Of a stretch of DNA of 64,000 nucleotides, positions 1 through 9,120 are shown piece after piece. A program made the position numbers and the translations under genes. This stretch comes from a virus: the IMG/VR virus record IMGVR_UViG_3300004448_000085, positions 17,019-81,018 of that record; one strand, given 5' to 3'. The notes beneath the pieces were generated by a model. That model saw only the letters and a program-made list of their open reading frames with translations. It was not told the origin of the DNA and did no database searches. Position 1 is the stretch's first letter. Every line of letters starts with the position of its first letter.

Positions 1-11
1 CTCACCTGAAA

Positions 12-197
12 ATGAAGTCTGTTCAAGCAAAGGCAGTTTTGGCTTTCATTGATGAGAAAGATAAAACTCGTAAGCAAGAACTTAAGCGCTTAGTGCGATA
101 CGAGAATTGGAAAGATGACAAAAGAAAATCTCGTGCTTTGTTAGATGGTTGGGGAATTGATATGGACACTATTGGAAAATACAGGGAGGGGCTATGA
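12..197 (+). CDS. Small basic hypothetical protein upstream of portal
   Basis: A 61-aa, lysine/arginine-rich, probably helical protein that I do not recognise. It starts at ATG 12 and its stop overlaps the portal start (CTATGATGG), so the two are translationally coupled. Lying directly before the portal, it could be a terminase-associated or DNA-binding protein, since terminase genes normally sit upstream of the portal; the large subunit would be outside the window. A TGA at 7-9 may be the stop of the preceding gene. Function is not assigned. Confidence 0.6.
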   Translation: MKSVQAKAVLAFIDEKDKTRKQELKRLVRYENWKDDKRKSRALLDGWGIDMDTIGKYREGL

Positions 198-1975
198 TGG
201 CTGAGGAAAATCAAAGTATTGTCAGTCGTTTTCTCTCTACACTGAGCAGCCCGTTCAGGCGAAGGACTACACCTCAACCGCAAATGCCTCTGTATACTAC
301 TGGTATACAAGAGCCAGTTTTAGCACAAGGTATCACTCTACCAGCACTTTATGCTGTGTCAAATGAGAATCTTATTCTTAGAACCGTTATTACAAAACTC
401 GGTCAAGAAGTATTCCGTAGGGGTTACTACTGGGAAAAGAAGTTTCGTATGAAATGTCTTGAATGTGAAGAAGAGTTTCAACACGAAGTTGATGAATGTC
501 CTACTTGCGGCGGAGATGTTCGTAAACCCGACCCTGACCAAATACTATACGGTAAGTGGTTACTACAACAAGAAAACTCTATGGAACAAAGTTTCATGCA
601 AATCCTTCATGAAATTGAGCGTGACTTGAACATCGTAGACGATGCGTTTATGTTAATGATTAAAGAATACTATGTTGATGAAAAGACTGGTGAAGTTCAG
701 TTTTACAGAGTTAAAGAACTCATTCGTGGTGACCCTATTTTTATGCGAATTATTGCTGACAAGCGTGGAGTCCGTGGTGGGCGATACAAGATTTGTCGTA
801 TTCATCGTAGCGAAATTGCATATCCGGGGCAAGAGCCAAAATGTAAGATATGCGGCGCTCGTTTAGTTGATGCTCATTATGTCAATATGGCTGGCTCAGG
901 TAAAAATCAATACTTCATGAAAGGAGAAGTCATTCACCTTTCAAAATACAATCCGGGTAAACTCTACGGGCGTGCTCCAGTAAATACTCTATGGCGACAA
1001 GCCATGACACTCACTGCTATGGATAATTACATTTACACAGCCTATCAAAAGCGTAGGATTCCCAAGGGTATAGTCAGCGTGACTACAGATAATCTTGAGT
1101 CAATGAAGTCTTTTTGGAAAGGCGTTGATGAAAAGATGGAGCGTGACCCTCACTACATTCCTAAAGTTGGTATTGAATCCGCTTCAGGTCGTGGTGGTGT
1201 AAACTGGGTTAAGTTCATGGACACACTTGAAGAAATGCAATACATAGCGGTTCGTGATGAAATACGAAATCGTATTGCCGCTTTCTATGGTGTTTCTTCT
1301 ATTTTTATGATTGATAACGGTAAATCGGGAGGGTTAAACAATGAAGGGTTACAGATTCTTGTTACAAATCGTGCAGTTGAATACGGACAGAAAGTGTATA
1401 CAGATGTTTTGTTTCCTCGTATGCTTCGTGAGTTTGATGTTACCGATTGGAAACTTACTCTCTATCCTAACGAAGAAGAAGACGAGATTACAAGACTTCG
1501 CCGTGATGAAATGGAGGTCAATCTTGCACAAAGAATGCAAATGCTTGGGTATGAACCTGAGTTACTTGAAGAAGGTGACAGAGATGTTCGTTTCAGTTAC
1601 CGCAAGAAACCACCTCAACCACCTCAACCCGAAGGACAACCGCCTCAGCAACAGAAGCCGGGTGCTATGCCTCCTCCACAAGCGGGAGGCGGTATGCCTC
1701 CAAGACAAGCCATGCCTCCTCCACAAGCGGGAGGCGGTATGCCCCCTCAAATGATGCAAGGTGGTAGAATGCCTCCTCAGATGATGCCTCCGTCACAACC
1801 CGGTGGAGAAGGAATGGGTATTCGGACTCCACGCTCACCAGCAAGACCTGAACAAAGAAGTAGTATGGGTTCGGGTTCACCAATGAGTAGCGTTCAGCAA
1901 AGAGGAGCAGCGCCCAACATACAACAACAAAACTCACAAAGAATCCAAGATAGTAGACGGCCTCGTGGTGCGTAA
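194..1975 (+). CDS. Portal protein with two zinc-ribbon insertions
   Basis: A 593-aa protein that should form the dodecameric portal ring at the capsid vertex for DNA packaging and ejection. The recognisable portal core is at about residues 240-470: a KYNPGKLYGRAPVNTLW segment, a long helix, an RDEIRNRIAAFYGVSS segment, and a mixed alpha/beta tail, all typical of HK97/SPP1-type portals. Unusually there are two metal-binding modules in the N-terminal half: C88/C91/C102/C105 and C201/H204/C217/C220. The C-terminus (about 470-593) is a Pro/Gln/Met/Gly-rich, probably disordered tail with repeats. Start may be ATG 194 or ATG 197; a GGGAGGGG Shine-Dalgarno precedes both. It is followed by the protease and capsid genes as expected for a head module. 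Confidence 0.85.
   Translation: MMAEENQSIVSRFLSTLSSPFRRRTTPQPQMPLYTTGIQEPVLAQGITLPALYAVSNENLILRTVITKLGQEVFRRGYYWEKKFRMKCLECEEEFQHEVDECPTCGGDVRKPDPDQILYGKWLLQQENSMEQSFMQILHEIERDLNIVDDAFMLMIKEYYVDEKTGEVQFYRVKELIRGDPIFMRIIADKRGVRGGRYKICRIHRSEIAYPGQEPKCKICGARLVDAHYVNMAGSGKNQYFMKGEVIHLSKYNPGKLYGRAPVNTLWRQAMTLTAMDNYIYTAYQKRRIPKGIVSVTTDNLESMKSFWKGVDEKMERDPHYIPKVGIESASGRGGVNWVKFMDTLEEMQYIAVRDEIRNRIAAFYGVSSIFMIDNGKSGGLNNEGLQILVTNRAVEYGQKVYTDVLFPRMLREFDVTDWKLTLYPNEEEDEITRLRRDEMEVNLAQRMQMLGYEPELLEEGDRDVRFSYRKKPPQPPQPEGQPPQQQKPGAMPPPQAGGGMPPRQAMPPPQAGGGMPPQMMQGGRMPPQMMPPSQPGGEGMGIRTPRSPARPEQRSSMGSGSPMSSVQQRGAAPNIQQQNSQRIQDSRRPRGA
1667..1743 (+). repeat. Two 32-bp direct repeats in the portal C-terminal tail
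   Basis: Two copies of a 32-bp sequence, at 1667-1698 and 1712-1743 (period 45 bp), are identical at the nucleotide level. They encode the repeated MPPPQAGGGMP units of the portal's low-complexity tail. The lack of silent differences suggests a recent tandem duplication. Confidence 0.85.
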
Positions 1976-2020
1976 GGCTATTTAGGGTGGTATTACTACG
2001 ACTGCAATAGAGGCGATACT

Positions 2021-2374
2021 ATGGACTTACTCAAGATGAATCCAATGGCACGAAAATTAACTGTTCATACAGATGCTTTTAACAAAGCATTAGAGAGCAG
2101 TGACCCGTTTGCAGCACAGCAACATCTAAATGAAATTATGAAGTTTGCTGGATATTTGAATGAAGATATTCATTCCGCTGTTGTTAAAGCAGAATCAGAA
2201 CTTACTACTGTAGTTCAACCCGGAGAAGCAACCATTCTCAAAATGAGCAAGACAGGAGCGAAGTTTGATGTCTCTCAGCGAAGCGATGTCCTACCCGGCA
2301 CAATTATGTCTGCACGCACTGGTAATGGTATGCGTAAACACTTCGGAACTTTTGGTCGCTACTCCCCTAAGTGA
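2021..2374 (+). CDS. Hypothetical head-module protein
   Basis: A 117-aa protein with a helical N-terminal half (HTDAFNKALESSDPFAAQQ region) and a Gly/Arg-containing C-terminus. No family recognised. GAGGCGATACT-ATG gives a plausible ribosome site, and the stop overlaps the next reading frame. Its position between portal and protease suggests a minor head or packaging role; this is inference from context only. Confidence 0.6.
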   Translation: MDLLKMNPMARKLTVHTDAFNKALESSDPFAAQQHLNEIMKFAGYLNEDIHSAVVKAESELTTVVQPGEATILKMSKTGAKFDVSQRSDVLPGTIMSARTGNGMRKHFGTFGRYSPK

Positions 2375-2385
2375 AGGTGTCTTAC

Positions 2386-2733
2386 ATGACTGATGAATCT
2401 GTTGCAGAGCGTTTAATGAACACTCTAATTTCTAAAATGGAAACAATGGATGGTGACTTACAGATACTTAAAGCGGAGAATCAACAACTTCGTAATGCAG
2501 TAAGTGACCCCATTTCTATGCTACGCAAAGCAGGTTTTGTTCCCACTTCTACTCCACTAAGCCAAGATGTATCTACAGATGCATTTAGAGGTGATATTGG
2601 AGTTGAAAATCAAATGGACTCAGCATTACTTAAGAGTCAAAATGAATACTCAAACAATGATATTCATTTGATGTCTTGGGATGAGATACATGAAATGGCT
2701 GAACAAGCCAAAGGAACAGAGGTGATACAATGA
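2386..2733 (+). CDS. Hypothetical protein with short coiled coil
   Basis: About 115 aa from ATG 2386; an in-frame GTG at 2371 overlapping the previous stop is an alternative start. Residues about 5-35 (ERLMNTLISKMETMDGD onward) look like a short coiled coil, and the C-terminus ends in an acidic helix containing MSWDEIHEMAEQAKG. A similar MSWEEVHQLAGG peptide occurs at the C-terminus of the protease/scaffold protein at 9121, which hints at a shared head-assembly motif. No family recognised. Confidence 0.6.
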   Translation: MTDESVAERLMNTLISKMETMDGDLQILKAENQQLRNAVSDPISMLRKAGFVPTSTPLSQDVSTDAFRGDIGVENQMDSALLKSQNEYSNNDIHLMSWDEIHEMAEQAKGTEVIQ

Positions 2734-2918
2734 GGCCCATACCATCCCCAATAGGAAAATCAGTTATTGATATAATGAACAAGGCACAAACCATGATTGA
2801 GCGTATTGATGTTCTTTCTAAAGCAAAGAAGTGCAAAGACTGCGGTGATGGTAAGTGCAACTGCAAAGACTGTCCTGAATGTGGTTCTAAAATGAACAAG
2901 ATGGGTTGCATAAAATGA
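2730..2918 (+). CDS. Small cysteine-rich putative zinc-binding protein
   Basis: A 62-aa protein with an N-terminal helix and a dense cysteine cluster CKDCGDGKCNCKDCPECG, which suggests a compact Zn knuckle or ribbon. The start ATG overlaps the previous stop by ATGA coupling. It is the second metal-binding element near the portal. Function unknown. Confidence 0.6.
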   Translation: MRPIPSPIGKSVIDIMNKAQTMIERIDVLSKAKKCKDCGDGKCNCKDCPECGSKMNKMGCIK

Positions 2919-3637
2919 ACTGTGGTGGCAACAAAATGGCTAAAGGTAGCGATGGCGGGACATTCACCATTGGAGATGCACAGAAAAGAAACGCTGGTCA
3001 GTCTCCTGAAGATAGAGAAGAAACAGACTACTCACGAGCACCCGGCGAAGATTATGATAGGACAATGCGTGAATATGATGAAGCAGAGGCTAATGAAAAA
3101 CCAATGTCAATGCGTGAAGATACTACTACAGCGAGAACTTTACCTCTTAGCGAAGGCCCATCTCGTGAGCAAAAGCGTGGAGAGCAAGGTCGTGGGGTTG
3201 CGGTTAAAAAGCCGGGATTCCGTAGTGATGAACCTATGCCTTTGAGCGATGAATCAGCATCAGGAAGACCTGAAGAAGTGAATGCTGAAAGAAGTCGTAG
3301 AAAAGATGAACGGAATGCCAGTAATAAAAAGAGTATCTTTGGGCATAGGCAAGCAAGGCGAGTGGCTAAATCCGAAAGTGGAGCACAGCCGGGATTCAAT
3401 ACTTCATTTGACACTAAGCCTCAAGACATCGCATTTGTCTCAGAAAGCGGTGGTCAAACACGAAACGCTTACTACACTACCAATCAACATTTGCTTGATT
3501 CAGATGATGTGGCTAACAAAGGTGCAACCTCTGTTTCAGTCAGTCTTGAAAAACTTGCATCTATGCTGAATCCACATGAAGGTGGTGGGGCAAGTCGTCT
3601 TGATGACGGCGGGGTTCTGAAAAACAACCCCAATTAA
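2915..3637 (+). CDS. Hydrophilic, probably disordered head-module protein
   Basis: A 240-aa protein starting at ATG 2915 (ATGA overlap with the previous gene); an internal ATG at 2936 preceded by GGTGG is an alternative. It is rich in Glu, Arg, Ser, Asp and Gly with no hydrophobic core over most of its length, so it is likely intrinsically disordered. The last 60 residues are somewhat more ordered. No family recognised. It could be a scaffold or internal head protein given its place, but that is inference. Confidence 0.6.
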   Translation: MNCGGNKMAKGSDGGTFTIGDAQKRNAGQSPEDREETDYSRAPGEDYDRTMREYDEAEANEKPMSMREDTTTARTLPLSEGPSREQKRGEQGRGVAVKKPGFRSDEPMPLSDESASGRPEEVNAERSRRKDERNASNKKSIFGHRQARRVAKSESGAQPGFNTSFDTKPQDIAFVSESGGQTRNAYYTTNQHLLDSDDVANKGATSVSVSLEKLASMLNPHEGGGASRLDDGGVLKNNPN

Positions 3638-3649
3638 GGGGTGTTTTGA

Positions 3650-6600
3650 ATGAGAGAATCACCATCGGATTGGTATTACAGAAGTCGTAATGACCTTCTT
3701 AAGTCAATTTTTGATGGTCTTGACTTGGATAACAGTCTTGGTAATTTCTATTTTGCTAAGATGAACTTAGAAAATCACAACGAAACTATACCACAGACTC
3801 CGCTGGATGATGTGTGTTATTCAATCCTAAAAGAAAAACAAAGAAAGCATCGTTTTGATAAAAAAACAACAGGTGCTACTTTCGTAAGAGGCGCTGAGAT
3901 GAAACTCGGTGACCACCCATGGCAAAATAGAATGAAAGAAAGACCTTTACACGAAGTAGCCTCTTCATTCCCTCATGCTGAGTTCGCTCAAGGACAACAT
4001 TACCCTGAGTCACATCCTCATCATAAGAAACACCATGTTCTCCGTCAAAAAAATACCATAACTCAAAGGTCGGCTATGACTGAAAAGTTAAGACGGTTCT
4101 ACTTACCATCAAAACCCGGTGGTGAAAGTATGTCTCTTCGGCATAAAATGGCTGAAATAGGTAAAGAGCGTCTTGAAGAAAAAAAGAATAACCCAGCGGT
4201 AGTTGGTAAACTTCGTTATGATACAGAATTGGGTAAAGAAGTGAGGCATCATAATTTTCTTGGCCCTTTGAATGACCACTATCAACACGACATTTATGAA
4301 AATAATTTTCAACAGTGGATGACTCAAAATCGTGACCTTGAAAAAGAAATGATTGACAAGTTTCCAAAACCAGCGGAACATGAACATGCTTTGAGACTAA
4401 AGCACTTTGAAGACGCAGCCGATGGTTGGGAGAGCGACCAATATCATAGTGAAGCGCTTGACCCAAAGGCTAAGATGAGTGAGCAAGAGATTCAAGACCA
4501 CATTTATTCGGGTAAACCTGAGAGCGAACTTGAACCATTAAATCTCAAAGAAAGTTTAGGTCACGAAGGTTACTTGTATGGTTTAGAGTTTTTGAATCCA
4601 CTTGATAGGCATAATGTCATCCAACATCTACACGAAAAAGGCAGTGACCATGCTAACGCTCAAAATATAGAGTTGGGTAATAATGGTGTAATTAGCGCTG
4701 GTCGCATCAAAAGAAATCTTGCTCAAAGATTTACTGGTGAGTTTGACCACTACATGCGACCTCAACACCTACATGGTGCTAATGTCAAAAAGCACTATGA
4801 AACTGTAGACGATATTCCTGATGGTGAAAGTAGATACATGAAATCATCTTTGCTAAAGGCTATGCAAGAAACACCATTTGATGCTAAAAACGAAGGAACT
4901 ACTTCAGTCTATCAAAATCTTCTTGAGGAGTATAACGAGTTATTACATGAACACCGTGACAGTATGGAGCAAGGAACTTACGAAGATAATGATGAAAGCG
5001 CTTTACAACATCTACCGATAAAGGGAATGATGCAGGGGCGCAAAATAGCAAAGGGTCATGATAACCCGGAAAGCGTTTTGGGTGAACTAAAAATCCTTGA
5101 CGAAAAACCATACGAGCATGTTGATTTAGAAACAATGTTGGGCTTAATGGGATATAATGCTGATTTGACAGAAATGGAGTCACACCCACTACTTCATGGA
5201 TATGAAGGCCCACTTGTGAGCCAAGAAAAAGTTCGTCAAGTCATAAAAAAGGCAAAGGAAATGTCAGAGGTTGAAAGGCAACAAAAGCCAATTCGTATGC
5301 ATGACTCCTTTCATCATGTAGGAAAGAACGGGCCTGACCTCGCTGATATTCCTGAAGATGAAAAGGAACATTGGCTGACTGATGAAGATAACAATGTCAT
5401 GGGTCTTGGTGCTCCATTTGCTGAAGACTTTCACCATCAAGGTGGTATGGGTAGAAATGTGTTGCATAAATTAGAGATGATGCATGAAAGTCTACCTAAA
5501 GATGAAGATGGCTTTTCAATAATGGGTAAAACCGAAGGAGACAGATTCATTCCTAATCCAAAAACAGTAGGTCTTTGGGGTCGTTATATTCCTTCTTTGT
5601 ATTCTAAAGAGACAAGAGAACACGCAGGTCATCACGGTATTTCTTCTCTTTGGGATGCGGCTAACCATCGTGGAATGACAAAAGTGAGAAACACAAAGAA
5701 CATGCCATTCCGTCAAAAAACATCGCTTATTGGTGGTTACTCAAATAAAGTTAGATACATGAATGACGATGAGCGTAAAGCGTATTTCAACGGCCCAGCC
5801 AATAGAAGTGCCATTAGTGCAGACAATTATTTTAACGCAAACCCAATCAACGCTCTTGGTGGTATCGGACTTAAAGCAACTCAATCACTAAACAATGCAA
5901 AGCATTCTCATCGTTTGGCTACCGCTGGTGGTAGACTTCATCCACCACATGCCCCAATGGAAAAGAAAAGTTGGCTTAGCAAAAAAGAACTTGGTGCTAA
6001 TACCATACTGAGTCACAATAATAACAACAAGGAATTGTTTAGTATCTTTCAGGGGCATAAGAAAAAGAAAAAGAAAGATATACCGTTATCCGCTGAAGCC
6101 GAAGATGAACTTGAGGCTTTAGAGCATGAGTATGATGAAATCAGTAATCAAATGATGGACTTTGAAGAAAGTAGCGATGAGTATGCGAGATTGAATCTTC
6201 GCTTGCACGAAATAGCAAGCCAAGAAGAAGAAATTGAAGCAAAGTCGCAACCTGACGAAAAAAATACATTTGACCAAGTTACTAATAACGCTGAAATCAA
6301 AGACCAACATGACCATGCTGCTATCTTAAAAATGGCTCAAAAAATGAAACCTGCGTTTGAAAAAGCAGACCCTGATGCTTTTAATCCTGAGTTCCCTGAC
6401 AAGTTCTTAGCCAACACTTCTCGTTTGATGCGTGACGCTAACATGGCTTTGTTAAGACTACCACACTCGGCTCACGGTCTACATACTCATGGATATGGTG
6501 AAGTTATGGAGGAACACAAAAGTGCCAGTGAGTTGTTATCCGATGGTGAAAATGTAGTATCTCCTCATCACACAATTGCCAGCGTCTTAGGTTCTGCTGG

Positions 6601-9079
6601 TAAAGAAATCTTACCAACTCACTCTCAAGCAAAGGTTCGCTCACTTCTTAACTTACCTGATGACGACGCTCACAATAACATGATTGATAGATTACTTGAA
6701 GGAATGGATGCACCTGTTAAAGTTCTCCGACATGGAGATTTATTGGGTGCTGGTGTAAGTTATGCTGGAGAAGAAGCAAACTCTATATTCACAACTGATG
6801 ACCACCATGAAGCAATTGAATCTATTCTTCGTGGACACATAAACACTCGCCCCTCCGCTAAAGAAGACCCTACAAAGCGAGCAATAGCGGATAGAAAGTT
6901 TGGAGGAGTTTTCCGTGAAAAATACGGTAAATCTCTCGGTCAATTAGAACAATTGTTCCGACCTACTCAACAATCACAACTTGACACACATGGTTTATCT
7001 CGTCTTCAATTATCTCACCGCAAAGGCAATTACGGTAAAAAAATGAACGCCATTGGTAGTCTAAAGGGTAACATGAACGCCCCAGTTAATGACGCAAAAA
7101 GTAGAGTTCATGACCTTTACATGTTTGACCCAACTAAGGCTAAGACAATGGAAAAGGTAGTCGCACCTTCTACAAGAGCGAAAAAAGCACAATGGACTCA
7201 GCAACCGATTCACCCCGCCAATAGTCAGGGGGCATCCGTTCAAGACATGTTTATTTCAGGTGGTATGGATAGCGGTTATGAGATGACACCGAGCGTTGGT
7301 ATGGAGTTCCCCGGTAACAAAACCGCTATGGCTGGAACAAATACAGAATCACAATTTTTACATTCTATTCCTCAAGAAACTATGACCCAACTTCATGGAG
7401 AAGAATCTGTTAATCAGGTTCTATCATCGGGTTATCAAGTTCCTGTTGCTACTACAAATATGAACAGAGTTGATGCTACTGGTTTACCTTCTAACCTTAG
7501 TGCTCAAGCAATTTCAAAGAACGACCCTACTGAAACTCTAATGGCTTTAATGAATCCTGATGCTTTGTTAAAAGGCGATAAAGGTAGACCTCCACCCATT
7601 CTCCCTATGCATCGTATCTTTTCTTTGAAAGATTTTGAAGCACTTAGAGGGTTTAGCGGTGACTGGGTAGTATCTGCTTTCTATGACGGACAGCGTATGA
7701 TGGTTATTCGTAAAGGTAGTCGCTTTACTGCTTATGATGAAAACAATGAAGCAGTGCCTCTAAATGAAGATGACAAAAAACAACTCAAAGCGGTCAATGA
7801 TAAGAATTACACTATTGATGTAGTGCGAATGGATAATGACTTACATATCATTGACATTATTGATTATGACGATACTGATGTCGCTGACATGACTGTTCGT
7901 GAAAGACTCAAAGTATTGAGAGGCCAGTTTGACAGTCACGAGCATGTCTTTGTCCCCGGCCCATACGATACTCGTATGACAGAAGAAGGTGGGTTAGAAT
8001 CTACCGTTAAGAGTTTACAAGAAACACATAAGCAACTATTGTTGCGTGATGCTAAGTCTACATACATGCGTGGTGAGCGTAGACACCCCAAGTGGTTCTT
8101 ACTCCGTGGGAATAAGAATGTCAGTTTTATTATCTTAGATGTCCGAGGTAAAGGGCCATACACATACCGATTAGGAGCAGGGCCACTTGATTCAGAAGGA
8201 TTTGGTAACCGAGGTGTAGAATACGAAGGTAAACAGTATCTTGATGTTGGGACTGTAAAAAGTCCAAAGCCATTCAAAGAAGGAGATACTGTTTCAATTT
8301 CTGTTTCAGGGGTTAAAAAGCGGAATCGTGATGGTAAAACAATCTACGATGTAACTTCTTCAAAAATTGTAGGAGAGGCTGATTCGGAAAGTCCAGCAAG
8401 TCTTGAGACACTATCTCTTTTGGCTAAATCTCACCCTGTTATTCATGTTCCTTATGATATAACCCTCAAAGAAAATCAAATATCCATCAATTTTGAAGGG
8501 TTAGACGAAGTAATTTACAAGTCAGAATCCAGTCATACTGGAAATTGGGCGCACTCACCTAAGTCTGTTATGGGCGAGTTGAGCCAGTCCGATTACACTT
8601 TACAGTTAGCCGAAAGCGTTAGACCGCTATGGAATCAGGCTGTTTCTTTAATGATAAAAGGAGTAGAACCTGACCATTCAATGGACAAGCCAAAAGATAG
8701 AAAGCGAAGTGAGAAAGAATCCGCTGGTGTCATTGAGGCTGAAAGCGAAGACAATATCTTGAAGCCAAATACAAAGGCTATGCTCAAAACAATTACTCGT
8801 ATTGCTGACCTAACAGAGCGCCTTGATAGTTTGGCTAAAGAAAAAATGACTGGTGGGCCGGGTAGAGGTGGCTTAGGAATTGATGTTGGTAGTGCTATTG
8901 AATCCCCAAGAGGGCCAACCAGCCTTACCAGCGAAGAAAGTGTCCCTGATTGGGACATGATTGAGCGCCCAACCGAAGACCCCGAAGCAGAATACGACTC
9001 AGTTACGCAAAGGCGCTTAAAACAGAAAAATGCTAAGCAGTCCCCTACTTATGAAGCAGAATCGGATTATGAGGCTTAG
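3650..9079 (+). CDS. 1,809-aa virion-module protein with inactive DNA-ligase-like domain
   Basis: A very long hydrophilic protein, unusually rich in His, Glu, Asp and Lys over its first ~1,250 residues, with few hydrophobic segments. Residues about 1317-1573 resemble an ATP-dependent ligase core. The motif I region reads AFYDGQRMMV where ligases have KxDGxR, so the nucleotidyl-accepting Lys is Phe1344. The motif III region reads TIDVVRMDNDLHIIDIIDYD where DGEL is expected. Motif IV-like EGGLES and motif V-like WFLLR follow, and then an OB-like segment (YLDVGTVKSPKPFKEGDTV). The fold match looks real to me but key catalytic residues are gone, so this should be a non-catalytic DNA- or nucleotide-binding module. 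Its position between portal and prohead protease suggests a minor or internal head protein. The C-terminus (1640-1809) is acidic and probably disordered. An ATG at 3650 follows GGGGTG. Confidence 0.7.
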   Translation: MRESPSDWYYRSRNDLLKSIFDGLDLDNSLGNFYFAKMNLENHNETIPQTPLDDVCYSILKEKQRKHRFDKKTTGATFVRGAEMKLGDHPWQNRMKERPLHEVASSFPHAEFAQGQHYPESHPHHKKHHVLRQKNTITQRSAMTEKLRRFYLPSKPGGESMSLRHKMAEIGKERLEEKKNNPAVVGKLRYDTELGKEVRHHNFLGPLNDHYQHDIYENNFQQWMTQNRDLEKEMIDKFPKPAEHEHALRLKHFEDAADGWESDQYHSEALDPKAKMSEQEIQDHIYSGKPESELEPLNLKESLGHEGYLYGLEFLNPLDRHNVIQHLHEKGSDHANAQNIELGNNGVISAGRIKRNLAQRFTGEFDHYMRPQHLHGANVKKHYETVDDIPDGESRYMKSSLLKAMQETPFDAKNEGTTSVYQNLLEEYNELLHEHRDSMEQGTYEDNDESALQHLPIKGMMQGRKIAKGHDNPESVLGELKILDEKPYEHVDLETMLGLMGYNADLTEMESHPLLHGYEGPLVSQEKVRQVIKKAKEMSEVERQQKPIRMHDSFHHVGKNGPDLADIPEDEKEHWLTDEDNNVMGLGAPFAEDFHHQGGMGRNVLHKLEMMHESLPKDEDGFSIMGKTEGDRFIPNPKTVGLWGRYIPSLYSKETREHAGHHGISSLWDAANHRGMTKVRNTKNMPFRQKTSLIGGYSNKVRYMNDDERKAYFNGPANRSAISADNYFNANPINALGGIGLKATQSLNNAKHSHRLATAGGRLHPPHAPMEKKSWLSKKELGANTILSHNNNNKELFSIFQGHKKKKKKDIPLSAEAEDELEALEHEYDEISNQMMDFEESSDEYARLNLRLHEIASQEEEIEAKSQPDEKNTFDQVTNNAEIKDQHDHAAILKMAQKMKPAFEKADPDAFNPEFPDKFLANTSRLMRDANMALLRLPHSAHGLHTHGYGEVMEEHKSASELLSDGENVVSPHHTIASVLGSAGKEILPTHSQAKVRSLLNLPDDDAHNNMIDRLLEGMDAPVKVLRHGDLLGAGVSYAGEEANSIFTTDDHHEAIESILRGHINTRPSAKEDPTKRAIADRKFGGVFREKYGKSLGQLEQLFRPTQQSQLDTHGLSRLQLSHRKGNYGKKMNAIGSLKGNMNAPVNDAKSRVHDLYMFDPTKAKTMEKVVAPSTRAKKAQWTQQPIHPANSQGASVQDMFISGGMDSGYEMTPSVGMEFPGNKTAMAGTNTESQFLHSIPQETMTQLHGEESVNQVLSSGYQVPVATTNMNRVDATGLPSNLSAQAISKNDPTETLMALMNPDALLKGDKGRPPPILPMHRIFSLKDFEALRGFSGDWVVSAFYDGQRMMVIRKGSRFTAYDENNEAVPLNEDDKKQLKAVNDKNYTIDVVRMDNDLHIIDIIDYDDTDVADMTVRERLKVLRGQFDSHEHVFVPGPYDTRMTEEGGLESTVKSLQETHKQLLLRDAKSTYMRGERRHPKWFLLRGNKNVSFIILDVRGKGPYTYRLGAGPLDSEGFGNRGVEYEGKQYLDVGTVKSPKPFKEGDTVSISVSGVKKRNRDGKTIYDVTSSKIVGEADSESPASLETLSLLAKSHPVIHVPYDITLKENQISINFEGLDEVIYKSESSHTGNWAHSPKSVMGELSQSDYTLQLAESVRPLWNQAVSLMIKGVEPDHSMDKPKDRKRSEKESAGVIEAESEDNILKPNTKAMLKTITRIADLTERLDSLAKEKMTGGPGRGGLGIDVGSAIESPRGPTSLTSEESVPDWDMIERPTEDPEAEYDSVTQRRLKQKNAKQSPTYEAESDYEA

Positions 9080-9120
9080 AGTTTTATTCATATAGGTGAA
9101 CAGACAGAAAGGGAATTAGT

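Noticed and set aside
1667-1743. Short spaced repeats as a CRISPR array
   Set aside because: Only two copies, the spacing is coding, and they encode in-frame portal repeats.
1562-1937. Two - strand frames opposite the portal C-terminus
   Set aside because: They are produced by the Pro/Gly-rich direct repeats read in reverse.
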